From Lachnospiraceae bacterium (GTDB lineage: Bacteria > Bacillota > Clostridia > Lachnospirales > Lachnospiraceae), in contig JAGAQJ010000075.1 in the NCBI GenBank assembly GCA_017622845.1, forward strand, positions 1 to 59,371: a DNA stretch of 59,371 nt, written 5' to 3'. The notes beneath the pieces were generated by a model that had not been told where the DNA came from, ran no database searches, and saw only the letters and a program-made list of their open reading frames with translations. Below, one piece after another: positions 34,875 to 43,169 of this stretch (positions are counted from its first letter, which is position 1; each line of letters opens with the position of its first letter). The position numbers and the translations under genes are program-made.

Positions 34875-35330
34875 TTATACACACACATTGTTAAGCTGCT
34901 TTAATTTATCAGCCGTATCATAAAACAAAACCTTAACCCCTCTTGCCCGCAGAGCAACTCCATCCAGCACAGACTGTATCCTTGCAGACTGCTCCTCTGC
35001 CGACGTAATATTATCCCCATAAAAACAGCAGATAAGCCCAAACGCACTCTTGTTTTCATGGTTTACTACATACTGCGACTGTCCCTGCCGCACCTCCAAA
35101 AACGGTTCAAAGTTTTCCCTGCGCCTGTCAAACATCTGCTGTATAAAGGGGCTGAAGCCTCCATATACACAGCGGCTGATAATTATCAGCTGGCCGCAGC
35201 TTCCCATCAGCTCTTCAATACGGCTATCGGCAATATTCTTTTCCTTTCCAATAACGATATCTTTTTCATGAAGCCTCATTCCGAGCTCCTGCCATAATTT
35301 TTCCTGCAGGTCGTGCACGATAACTTTCAT
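34875..35330 (-). CDS. Flavodoxin-like protein (first of a pair)
   Basis: A 151-residue protein. The segment Q-L-I-I-I-S-R-C-V-Y-G-G-F-S-P-F-I-Q-Q-M-F-D-R matches the FMN-contact loop of flavodoxin-like reductases, and F-G-L-I-C-C-F-Y-G-D-N-I is the next strand. It lacks an N-terminal phosphate loop, so it looks like a shortened family member. It ends 38 bases before the next gene's preferred start, and the two are probably co-transcribed and may act together. No redox partner is seen. Confidence 0.65.
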   Translation of the reverse strand: MKVIVHDLQEKLWQELGMRLHEKDIVIGKEKNIADSRIEELMGSCGQLIIISRCVYGGFSPFIQQMFDRRRENFEPFLEVRQGQSQYVVNHENKSAFGLICCFYGDNITSAEEQSARIQSVLDGVALRARGVKVLFYDTADKLKQLNNVCV

Positions 35331-35602
35331 AAAACAATTCTCCTCTTCCTTCTCCTGCAGCTATAATTACCTGCATATCCTGTCTTGATATATAAATTTC
35401 GCAGCTGTTCCATATAAGAATTTTTGATGTTATGAATTCCTGCTAAAAATATAATTACCATAATCTTATCACATAAACAGGATTTTAAAAAGACTTATTG
35501 CAGAAAAATATAACTGCCCGGCAACAGCATTCCCCCATTTAAAACCGCCTCCGGCAAGAACCGAGCCGGTTACTCTTCATTCAAAAAATATCAAAAAAGA
35601 TA

Positions 35603-35631
35603 TTGACATTCTAACCAAAATGCAGTATAGT
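35603..35631 (+). promoter_or_regulatory. Promoter of the tRNA-Val/tRNA-Met operon
   Basis: TTGACA (35603-35608), a 17-base spacer and TATAGT (35626-35631) give a near-consensus promoter about 35 bases before the first tRNA. The 35331-35600 stretch upstream shows nothing else identifiable. Confidence 0.88.
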
Positions 35632-35666
35632 ATAGATATCGGTTGGAACACCACCGTGTTGAATGT

Positions 35667-35739
35667 GGGGTCTTAGCTCAGCTGGGAGAGCATCTGCCTT
35701 ACAAGCAGAGGGTCACAGGTTCGAGCCCTGTAGGCCCCA
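35667..35739 (+). tRNA. tRNA-Val (anticodon TAC)
   Basis: A full cloverleaf can be drawn: acceptor GGGGTCT/AGGCCCC, D arm with AGCTCAGCTGGGAGAGC, anticodon stem TCTGC/GCAGA around the loop CTTACAA, and T arm with GGTTCGAGCC. CCA is not encoded. Confidence 0.95.
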
Positions 35740-35771
35740 TTTTATTGTCAATTATATGATTTTCTAATTAT

Positions 35772-35845
35772 GGCGAAGTAGCTCAGTTGGCTAGAGCACG
35801 CGGTTCATACCCGCGGTGTCGAGGGTTCGAATCCCCCCTTCGCTA
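35772..35845 (+). tRNA. tRNA-Met (anticodon CAT, probably elongator)
   Basis: Cloverleaf with acceptor GGCGAAG/CTTCGCT, D loop AGTTGGCTAGA, anticodon stem CGCGG/CCGCG around TTCATAC, and T arm GGGTTCGAATCCC. The anticodon stem lacks the three consecutive G-C pairs of initiator tRNA. A lysidine-modified tRNA-Ile(CAT) cannot be fully excluded. CCA is not encoded. Confidence 0.92.
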
Positions 35846-35911
35846 TTTTTATTTTGCAAGAATCCAGCGTCAGTGGAACTTCCTTTCCCTCTGTACGGGT
35901 CTGTGCGGATA

Positions 35912-35951
35912 AAAAACACGAACCGGTGATCATGAACCGGTTCGTGTTTTT
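35912..35951. terminator. Bidirectional terminator between tRNA-Met and trpB2
   Basis: AACACGAACCGGT and ACCGGTTCGTGTT form a perfect stem with a short loop, flanked by A and T tracts. It serves the plus-strand tRNAs and the minus-strand trpB-like gene. A solo repeat end, TAACAGTTCAGCC, follows at 35960-35972. Confidence 0.88.
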
Positions 35952-35991
35952 ATGAAGCATAACAGTTCAGCCCTGCGGCTTCCCGTTACTC

Positions 35992-37365
35992 TTAGATATT
36001 GACCTGAGGAAGTGTGGCAAAGCTCTTTGCAAGCTCCTCGTCAGTCGGAATATAATCTGTCATCTCTCCATCATTGAACTTCTGGTATGCAACCATATCA
36101 AAATATCCTGTTCCGGTAAGACCGAAGACAATATTTTTCTCCTCTCCGGTCTCCTTGCATTTCAGCGCCTCATCAATTGCGACCTTGATTGCATGGCTGC
36201 TCTCCGGTGCCGGAAGAATTCCCTCAACTTTTGCAAAAGTCTGTGCTGCCTTAAACACCTCTGTCTGTTCTACGCTTCTGGCTGTAAGAATACCATCGTC
36301 ATAAAGCTGTGACACAATAGAGCTCATGCCGTGATAGCGGAGTCCTCCGGCGTGATTTGCTGACGGGATAAAACCGCTTCCCAAGGTATACATCTTAGCT
36401 AACGGACAAATCTTTCCCGTATCGCAGTAATCGTATGCGTATTTTCCTCTTGTAAGACTTGGGCAGGAAGCAGGCTCTACTGCTATGATGTCGTACTTAG
36501 CCTCACCTCTTACCATCTCGCCTGCAAAAGGAGATATCAGTCCGCCCAGATTGGAACCGCCGCCGGCACAGCCGATAATCATATCTGCCTTAATACCATA
36601 CTTATCCAATGCCGCTTTCGTCTCCAGACCAATGATTGTCTGATGCAGCAATACCTGCGACAATACAGAGCCTAATACATATCGGTAACCCTCCTGCGCC
36701 GTGGCAGCTTCTACCGCCTCAGAAATGGCACAGCCAAGGCTTCCTGTCGTTCCCGGAAATTCGGCATTAATCTTTCTTCCGACATTGGTAAGCATGGAAG
36801 GAGACGGTGTAACCTTCGCTCCGTATGTTCTCATCACTTCACGTCTGAAGGGCTTCTGTTCATAAGACACCTTAACCATGTACACCTGACAATCCAAATC
36901 AAAATAAGAGCATGCCATGGAAAGCGCTGTCCCCCACTGCCCTGCGCCCGTCTCGGTCGTCACACCCTTAAGCCCCTGCTTTTTCGCATAATACGCCTGT
37001 GCTATGGCAGAATTCAGCTTATGGCTTCCTGAGGTGTTGTTGCCCTCAAACTTATAATAAATGTGAGCCGGCGTATCCAGCTTTTTCTCAAGGCAGTAAG
37101 CGCGTACCAGCGGAGACGGACGGTACATCTTGTAAAAATCAAGGATATCCTGCGGAATATCAAAATACGGGGTCGTATCGTCAAGCTCCTGTCTTGCAAG
37201 CTCCTCACAGAATATCGGCGACAACTCCTCAACCGTAATCGGCTTCATGGTCGCGGGGTTCAGTATCGGAGCAGGCTTCTTTTTCATATCTGCCCTTACG
37301 TTGTACCACTGCTTCGGCATTTCGCTTTCTTCCAGATAAATCTTATAGGGTATTTCTTTGTTCAT
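35992..37365 (-). CDS. TrpB2-type tryptophan synthase beta-like protein
   Basis: A 457-residue PLP enzyme. The PLP lysine is Lys116 in T-S-G-S-H-K-L-N-S-A, with E-T-G-A-G-Q-W-G near residue 138 and the phosphate-binding G-C-A-G-G-G-S-N. The long N-terminus and overall length fit the TrpB2 branch, which lacks the interface for TrpA. No trp genes are adjacent, so it probably works alone, making Trp from indole and serine or serving another PLP reaction. It has its own promoter. Confidence 0.92.
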   Translation of the reverse strand: MNKEIPYKIYLEESEMPKQWYNVRADMKKKPAPILNPATMKPITVEELSPIFCEELARQELDDTTPYFDIPQDILDFYKMYRPSPLVRAYCLEKKLDTPAHIYYKFEGNNTSGSHKLNSAIAQAYYAKKQGLKGVTTETGAGQWGTALSMACSYFDLDCQVYMVKVSYEQKPFRREVMRTYGAKVTPSPSMLTNVGRKINAEFPGTTGSLGCAISEAVEAATAQEGYRYVLGSVLSQVLLHQTIIGLETKAALDKYGIKADMIIGCAGGGSNLGGLISPFAGEMVRGEAKYDIIAVEPASCPSLTRGKYAYDYCDTGKICPLAKMYTLGSGFIPSANHAGGLRYHGMSSIVSQLYDDGILTARSVEQTEVFKAAQTFAKVEGILPAPESSHAIKVAIDEALKCKETGEEKNIVFGLTGTGYFDMVAYQKFNDGEMTDYIPTDEELAKSFATLPQVNI

Positions 37366-37401
37366 GCTTTATTCTCACTTTCCTGCAGCGTCCCTGTACA
37401 C

Positions 37402-37452
37402 TGACACTGTCATTAATACTTTGATTATACCCTTTTTATGCTATGACTGCAA
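37402..37452 (-). promoter_or_regulatory. Promoter of the trpB2 gene with an adjacent palindrome
   Basis: On the minus strand TTGCAG (37447-37452), a 17-base spacer and TATAAT (37424-37429). Just downstream, the palindrome TGACACTGTCA (37402-37412) overlaps the early transcript and could be an operator. Confidence 0.7.
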
Positions 37453-37462
37453 CCGCGAAATT

Positions 37463-38608
37463 TTATGATCTTTGCAGGCTGTTCTTGTGCGTCAGCAAAA
37501 TTCCGCTCATCAGCGCTGTAAACGGCGCCACTGCAACAAGTCCGAAGCTTCCGACAATCGTATGCAGAATTTCCGATGACACATATTTGTAGTTTAGAAT
37601 ATTGTAGACAGGCGTGCCCTGTGCCATAAATACCATGAGCAGCGCAAGGTATCCTCCCGAATATGCAAGCAAAAGCGTAGTCGTCATTGTTCCCATTGCT
37701 GCCCGTCCTACATGAATACCGGACATTACTGCTTCCTTTATGCCGATATCCGGCTTTTTCTCTACAACCTCATTTACTGCCGAGGTAATATCGACCGCGA
37801 TATCCATAATCGCTCCGCTTGCCCCGATAAAAATACTTGCCATAAAAATCTGTGTCAGATTCAAATGTTCGAACCCTGCATACAGCAGGCTTTCCGAATA
37901 AGACATCACTGCACCGTGGATTTTAAAGGCATCTGTGAAAATAATACCGAGAATGCAGGTTGTGGCAACTCCCAGTAAAACGCCTGCCGTAGCTGCCAGA
38001 AAGCGTCTGTCGTAGCCATAGACAAGCGATATAATAACAATCGTCAGCACGGTCACAAGCATCAGGCCGACGAAAATCGGGTTTTTACCGTTTAAATAAA
38101 ACGGAATCAGTATTTTCCATATGCTTAAGACAGAAATCAAAAATGATAACAGGCTCCGAAGACCAATTCCTTTTGCAAAAATAATCAGAACAATTGAAAA
38201 AACAGCCATTAAGAGCAATTCTTTATCTAAGCGGTAATGGTCAATCATATTAACAGATAAAATTTCATCCTCCTGATAGCTGATTACGACCTGTGCAATA
38301 TCACCAACCGCATAAATTTTATCACTTTCCAGCGAACCGCTCAAAAGATTATAGGCTTCTGTTTCCTGTCCCTGAAACTTTCCGCCCAAGAGCTTCACGA
38401 CACAATTTTGTTCCCCTGACTGGATCAGTCCGCTGCTGATTACAGAAGACTCATCTGTTGCCAATACTTCCGCTCTGCATCTGTCCGTTCCCTGATAAAT
38501 AACAGCATCCTCATAGCCCGTCGGCAAAGCTATGAGGACGCATAATAAAACCATGCATATCAGAAACGGAAGATGAGGCAGAAGCTTCTTTTTATCTCTC
38601 TGCTTCAT
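37463..38608 (-). CDS. YibE/F family membrane protein
   Basis: A 381-residue protein with one N-terminal helix, an extracellular beta-rich domain (about 35-125) and seven or so helices afterwards. The signature G-A-S-G-A-I-M-D-I-A-V-D-I-T-S-A-V-N-E (shown spaced) near residue 262 and the G-R-A-A-M-G-T-M-T-T-T-L motif define the YibE/F family. Substrate is unknown; a transporter is likely. It follows phoA by 18 bases and so may belong to a phosphate-responsive unit. Confidence 0.88.
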   Translation of the reverse strand: MKQRDKKKLLPHLPFLICMVLLCVLIALPTGYEDAVIYQGTDRCRAEVLATDESSVISSGLIQSGEQNCVVKLLGGKFQGQETEAYNLLSGSLESDKIYAVGDIAQVVISYQEDEILSVNMIDHYRLDKELLLMAVFSIVLIIFAKGIGLRSLLSFLISVLSIWKILIPFYLNGKNPIFVGLMLVTVLTIVIISLVYGYDRRFLAATAGVLLGVATTCILGIIFTDAFKIHGAVMSYSESLLYAGFEHLNLTQIFMASIFIGASGAIMDIAVDITSAVNEVVEKKPDIGIKEAVMSGIHVGRAAMGTMTTTLLLAYSGGYLALLMVFMAQGTPVYNILNYKYVSSEILHTIVGSFGLVAVAPFTALMSGILLTHKNSLQRS

Positions 38609-38626
38609 CGTTCACTCCTCTTACTG

Positions 38627-40192
38627 CTATTTTACCTTTGTGATGGCAGCAAGCTTATTATAAATGTCTGTGTTGTCATAATAGCCTGCAAACAGACTGG
38701 AGCTGTTTCCGATTGCAAATACCGGAACCGGCAGGCCTGTATGAGAATATGAGGTAAATGCAACTCCTGACTTATTGTTTAAAATATGTGTAATGGTTAC
38801 TGACAACGGCTCGTAAGTACCATAGAGTACATATTCCTCCTGTGACATCTTATCCTGTGTGGAAGCGCCGGTTTTCAGTGTTCTCTCATAAGCAGCCTTT
38901 AACTTCCGGACCTCATAATCGGTCAGTACAAGCGTAGGATCTGCTGCTGCCGCTGCATCGTCCTGTGTTACAAGTCCAAAATTATTCTTGATATCAACAA
39001 GCACCTGTGAAAACGGTGTATTATTATTCCTATAATTCTCTACATAGTCTGTGTCAAACTTAGCAAAGGAAACCTTCTGATTTTCAAGATTTTTTAAATA
39101 GGTGTCATAGTTTGTACCTGCAAAGCCAATTGTCAATCCGCCTGTTTCATGGTCACCTGTTACTATAATCAATGTTTCAGAAGGATGCTGCTCATAAAAC
39201 TTGTAAGCAGTCTGTACTGCCTTGTCAAATGCGAGAGTATCATTGATGGTTGCTGCCGCATCATTTGCATGACATGCCCAGTCAATCTTACCGCCTTCTA
39301 CCATCATAAAGAAGCCCTTGTCATTGTCAAGCACCTCAATGCCCTTCTGCACATAATCAGCTAACTGCCACTGACCCTCCCCACGGTCCATGTCATAAGC
39401 CATTGCATCACTATCTGCAAGATGCTCATCAATTGCAATTACCTTGCCTGAAGACTGATTAATCGCTGCGATTTCACTCTGCGTGGCTGCGACTGTATAG
39501 CCTGCCTCTTTTGCCACATCATAAAGGTTCGGAAGATTTTCTTTTTTTCCTGTCGGGCTTAAAAGTCCGCCGCCCGCAAAATAATCAAAACCGCTGGCGA
39601 TTAATTCCTGACCGATTTCATAATAATTGCTTCTTGATGCCTGATGCGCATAAAATGCAGCAGGTGTCGCATGGTTTAAATTAACAGTCGTCAAAATACC
39701 GATTTTGTAGCCATACTGGCTCTTGAGCTTTTCGGAAATTGTCTCAAATGCAATGGTCTTTGTTGTATCCATGTTAATGACACCGCTGTAGGTCTTATTG
39801 CCTGTTGAAATAGAGGTTGCCGTAGAAGCCGAATCAGGACAGAAGGAGGTACTGTCAAAGGTCTGTGCTGAACCGACAACAGGAAAATTCATAAAAGAAA
39901 GCTCCTCTGTGACAACACCGCCGTCATGATTCTTTGCGCCCAAATAATAAGACGCGGACTGTATCTGCGGATAACTCATTCCATCGCCGATAAACAAAAA
40001 TATGTACTTTGGCGCCTGCGTATTGACTGTATTTGTTTCATTGGAAACACTCGCGCTGTACTCCTCATTTACTACTGTTACAGTCTGTGACCTGGTCTTA
40101 TTGTCAGATGCCTGACCAAAACCTACGATTGCCGAAGCCATAATTGCTGCTGACATGACAACGGCAGTTACTTTGTGACTGAATTTTTTCAT
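38627..40192 (-). CDS. phoA: Alkaline phosphatase, secreted
   Basis: A 521-residue exported phosphatase. A signal peptide covers about 1-28 (A-S-A-I-V-G-F-G-Q-A-S). The metal motif F-I-G-D-G-M-S is near residue 70, and the nucleophile motif P-D-S-A-S-T-A-T-S near residue 120 has Ser in the family position. E-G-G-K-I-D-W-A-C-H-A-N-D, G-D-H-E-T-G-G-L and the late Y-S-H-T-G (residues near 490) supply further ligands. No anchor motif is seen. A tandem 11-base repeat upstream resembles a Pho box. Confidence 0.93.
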   Translation of the reverse strand: MKKFSHKVTAVVMSAAIMASAIVGFGQASDNKTRSQTVTVVNEEYSASVSNETNTVNTQAPKYIFLFIGDGMSYPQIQSASYYLGAKNHDGGVVTEELSFMNFPVVGSAQTFDSTSFCPDSASTATSISTGNKTYSGVINMDTTKTIAFETISEKLKSQYGYKIGILTTVNLNHATPAAFYAHQASRSNYYEIGQELIASGFDYFAGGGLLSPTGKKENLPNLYDVAKEAGYTVAATQSEIAAINQSSGKVIAIDEHLADSDAMAYDMDRGEGQWQLADYVQKGIEVLDNDKGFFMMVEGGKIDWACHANDAAATINDTLAFDKAVQTAYKFYEQHPSETLIIVTGDHETGGLTIGFAGTNYDTYLKNLENQKVSFAKFDTDYVENYRNNNTPFSQVLVDIKNNFGLVTQDDAAAAADPTLVLTDYEVRKLKAAYERTLKTGASTQDKMSQEEYVLYGTYEPLSVTITHILNNKSGVAFTSYSHTGLPVPVFAIGNSSSLFAGYYDNTDIYNKLAAITKVK

Positions 40193-40269
40193 GTTTCTTT
40201 TCCTCTTTTCTGTTTCATATTAACCCTTCGGTTATAAACAGATTTTATCTGCTGCATGTAAAAACGGCT

Positions 40270-40306
40270 ATCATATATCAATATATTTTGCGTAAATTTT
40301 ATGTAA
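40270..40306 (-). promoter_or_regulatory. Candidate Pho-box repeat and minus-10 upstream of phoA
   Basis: On the minus strand TTACATAAAAT and TTACGCAAAAT are head-to-tail 11-base repeats (40285-40306), and TATGAT (40270-40275) follows after nine bases. PhoP sites in Gram-positive bacteria are direct TTAACA-like repeats with 11-base period at this distance, so control by phosphate is likely. Confidence 0.5.
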
Positions 40307-40320
40307 TAATTCAGCCACAA

Positions 40321-40385
40321 AAAATGATTGTACAAAATGACCATGAGCACTTGCTCACTAAGGACATTCGTACAATCAATTTTTA
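40321..40385 (-). terminator. Cruciform terminator after the hydrogenase-like/MCP gene
   Basis: GATTGTAC and GTACAATC close a long, interrupted stem with a second palindrome TGAGCA/TGCTCA at its tip. On the minus strand it ends in six T residues. It is about 95 bases after the stop codon. Confidence 0.7.
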
Positions 40386-40479
40386 TAAGTCAGACACCCG
40401 GCATGAAATAAGTTGCCATCAATGCAGCAAAACATAAATCAGACAGCTAATATATGGACATGGCTGAATAGCCACTGCT

Positions 40480-42435
40480 TTATAACGAATTGATTCTGTC
40501 AAACTTATCATGAAGCTCTGACGCAACCTGCCCAATCATTGTTGCAGATGCCGCAATTTCCTCCGTGCTGGCAGCAAGATTCGTAATACGCTCATTGACA
40601 TCGTCTACAACCTTCATGAGATTTTCCGAATTTTGAACCAGTCTGTTTATCGCTTCGACAATACGCTCTTTGTTTTTGTTGCTGTCGTCGGCAGCTCCCT
40701 TGCTGACATCACTTAAGGTTTTGATTTCCTGTGCAACAACTGCAAAGCCTTTTCCAACCTCTCCTGCTCTTGCCGCCTCAATGGAAGCATTCAGGGAAAG
40801 CAGATTTGTCTTTGAGGCAACCTTTGTGATGTTTTCATTATTTCCGCCAAGCTGTACCAAAAGCTCGTGAATCTCATCAAAGGATTTCCTCATATCATCG
40901 CAGAAATCGACCACCTCAACCATTGCCATGCTGATATTGGTGCTCTCCTCTGCGTTGTTGTTATTGCCGTCTATCATTTCACTAATCGACATATTCAGCG
41001 TATTAAACTCGCCGTTTGCCTCTGACACCATCATTCCGATGGTTTCATTCTTTTGGGAAATTTCTGCGTTTTTATTCTCTATCTCATTGGAAATCTCCTG
41101 TATGCGCTTGTTCTCATCCTCAACAACGCTCTTTATATAATGCACACAGCTGTCCTTCCGATTGCAGCCATTATAAATGGCTGTTGCCATATCAGTACAG
41201 GTATGATAACCGCACGCACTGCAGTTGATATGCTGAAGCGATTTCTCTGTCTTCTTCATATCCTGGAAAATAGCGCTCAATTCTGACTGGCTTGGTTTTT
41301 GTATCTCATTTCCCTTTGATTTGTCAGTGTATTCCCTGATAAAATCATTGAGATTCAGATGCGCAAATTGTTTATTGAGATTTTTAAGCCTCTGCTCCGG
41401 CTTCGCATTTTTTGCCCATGCGCTGCTTCTCCTCTTTGACTTGCTTGCTTCCTTTATCGCCTGAAGCTCATAAAGAATATCGTCTGATTTTGTCTTTTCC
41501 TCCTCCACGCCTGTACCGTAGATACAGCCTTGTGCGCAATTCAGTGCATCTACCATAAACGGAAGCCTCCTGCCTGCAAGAACTCTGTTTTTGTAGTCCT
41601 CAAGGAAATGATATGCATGCTTCTCGCCTTCTATCTGGCGTATAAACACTTCTTCTCCGCAGAACCAATATACATTTTCCTTTAATCCGCCCGGCATCGG
41701 ATAGATAGAACCTAAGCCATATTCAATCTCATTTGCCGCAGGCTCTGCCTTGATGTTGTGCTTTCGGGCATACTGCGCCAAATGGTCAAAGGTTACGTTG
41801 TAGCTGACATAGCCTTTATTTTTAGGGTCATTAATCTCGTCACGCTTGGCGATACACGGACTTATAAATGCAAGCTTATCTGTTATTTTCAGATATTTTT
41901 TGGCATAAATTGCGCTGCACATCAACGGACTTTGTATCGGAACAAGCTTCGGTATCAGCTCCGGTATGTAATGCTCGATATAATTGACGATTGCAGGACA
42001 CGGCTGCGAGATACCGCCTGTAAACTGATGCTCCGTGATATACTTGATATATCCCCATGTCGTGATATCCGCTCCAAAGCTTACACTGATGATACGATTT
42101 ACCCCCAGCTTCTTCAAGCCCCCAAGAATCTGCTTGTATTCATTCGGATAATTTGCTGCAAATGCCGACGCCCACAGCACCGATATCCGTTCTCCTCCTG
42201 CAAGCGCTGCAAAAAATTCTTCCGTATCATCTACGAACTCCCTCGCATGATGTTCACAGGCATCAAAGCATGCTCCGCAGGCAATACATTTATCACCATC
42301 TACCTCTATCCGCTGAGAACCGTCTTCCATCTGAACAGCCCGATTTGCAGTAATAACAGGACATGTTGATATACATTTATTACAGCCGATACATTTATCA
42401 TTAGTAAAAACTAACCCCTTCTGATTCCCGTACAT
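40480..42435 (-). CDS. Ferredoxin/[FeFe]-hydrogenase-like/chemoreceptor fusion protein
   Basis: A 651-residue cytoplasmic protein. Two [4Fe-4S] ferredoxin motifs (C15, C18, C21, C25 and C50, C53, C56, C60) lead into a hydrogenase large-subunit-like domain (about 85-310). Cluster cysteines C146 (Q-P-C-P-A), C194 (S-P-C-I-A-K), C300 and C304 (N-C-A-Q-G-C) align with the H-cluster ligands. The proton-transfer cysteine of T-S-C-C-P is Pro145. A further Fe-S domain has C405, C408, C413, C424 and C430. The last 215 residues are an MCP signalling coiled coil with [16 protein letters not shown]. No membrane helix. It is probably a redox or H2 sensor. ATG at 42435 is preferred over GTG at 42444. Confidence 0.88.
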   Translation of the reverse strand: MYGNQKGLVFTNDKCIGCNKCISTCPVITANRAVQMEDGSQRIEVDGDKCIACGACFDACEHHAREFVDDTEEFFAALAGGERISVLWASAFAANYPNEYKQILGGLKKLGVNRIISVSFGADITTWGYIKYITEHQFTGGISQPCPAIVNYIEHYIPELIPKLVPIQSPLMCSAIYAKKYLKITDKLAFISPCIAKRDEINDPKNKGYVSYNVTFDHLAQYARKHNIKAEPAANEIEYGLGSIYPMPGGLKENVYWFCGEEVFIRQIEGEKHAYHFLEDYKNRVLAGRRLPFMVDALNCAQGCIYGTGVEEEKTKSDDILYELQAIKEASKSKRRSSAWAKNAKPEQRLKNLNKQFAHLNLNDFIREYTDKSKGNEIQKPSQSELSAIFQDMKKTEKSLQHINCSACGYHTCTDMATAIYNGCNRKDSCVHYIKSVVEDENKRIQEISNEIENKNAEISQKNETIGMMVSEANGEFNTLNMSISEMIDGNNNNAEESTNISMAMVEVVDFCDDMRKSFDEIHELLVQLGGNNENITKVASKTNLLSLNASIEAARAGEVGKGFAVVAQEIKTLSDVSKGAADDSNKNKERIVEAINRLVQNSENLMKVVDDVNERITNLAASTEEIAASATMIGQVASELHDKFDRINSL

Positions 42436-42719
42436 AATGTACACATCCTCTCGCTTTTTATTTGTTATTTATTTTAACACAAAATTTTCATTCTGTACAT
42501 AATTCACTGTAATTTCTGTTTTTGCAATCAAATTTTTGTTACTTTCTACAATCGGTGCCGCAGTGGCTCTTATAAATGTGCTTAGTCAAATTTACCGTTT
42601 TTTCTTTTACATGAACTTTTTTTCCTGTTTCCATACACTTCCATATTTTTTAACTTTTCCGCCGTTATCATAACATCCGTGTACAAAGGCATGGTCTGAG
42701 GCGTGTTGCCCCCTGTACA

Positions 42720-42885
42720 CTAGTGTACTGACACGCTCATTTCCGAACTAACAGTGTTGGATATTTTGTTACTCTGCAAGGCGGAGGAATGAGGCGATGC
42801 GGTGGCATCGTCGATTGACGACAACGCAGCAGATGGCAAAATAGGCAATACTGTTAGTCTGAATATGAACGTGTCAGTACACTAG
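42720..42885. mobile_element. MITE-like element with long terminal inverted repeats
   Basis: The ends are inverted repeats of about 48 bases with few mismatches, starting CTAGTGTACTGACACG on each strand and including CTAACAGT. The 166-base unit has no gene. Its centre holds TGCGGTGGCATCG and TTGACGACAACGC, related to 4553-4590. It lies between the hydrogenase-like gene and the mannanase gene. The surrounding 42436-43169 stretch shows nothing else that I can identify. Confidence 0.75.
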
Positions 42886-43169
42886 CACTAAGCTGCCGGA
42901 TTGTCCGTTGTTACTCCGCATATACCCTGTACTTCTATATTTTTAACATTTTTTATGTTTATTTAATTTAATAATTAGTGATATTTAAACAGCGTTCCGC
43001 CTTTTATCGTGAAATAACACAACATTTAAGTTCATTAAACTATAATTTTCCCCATTGTTTCCCAGTATTTTTTAATGTATTTTAGTTTTAGATGTTTTGT
43101 ATTACAGCCGGCTCTTGTTTGAAAAGCATCCTTGTTTCTATTAACATTGATACGCGAATGGAGGTTCTT

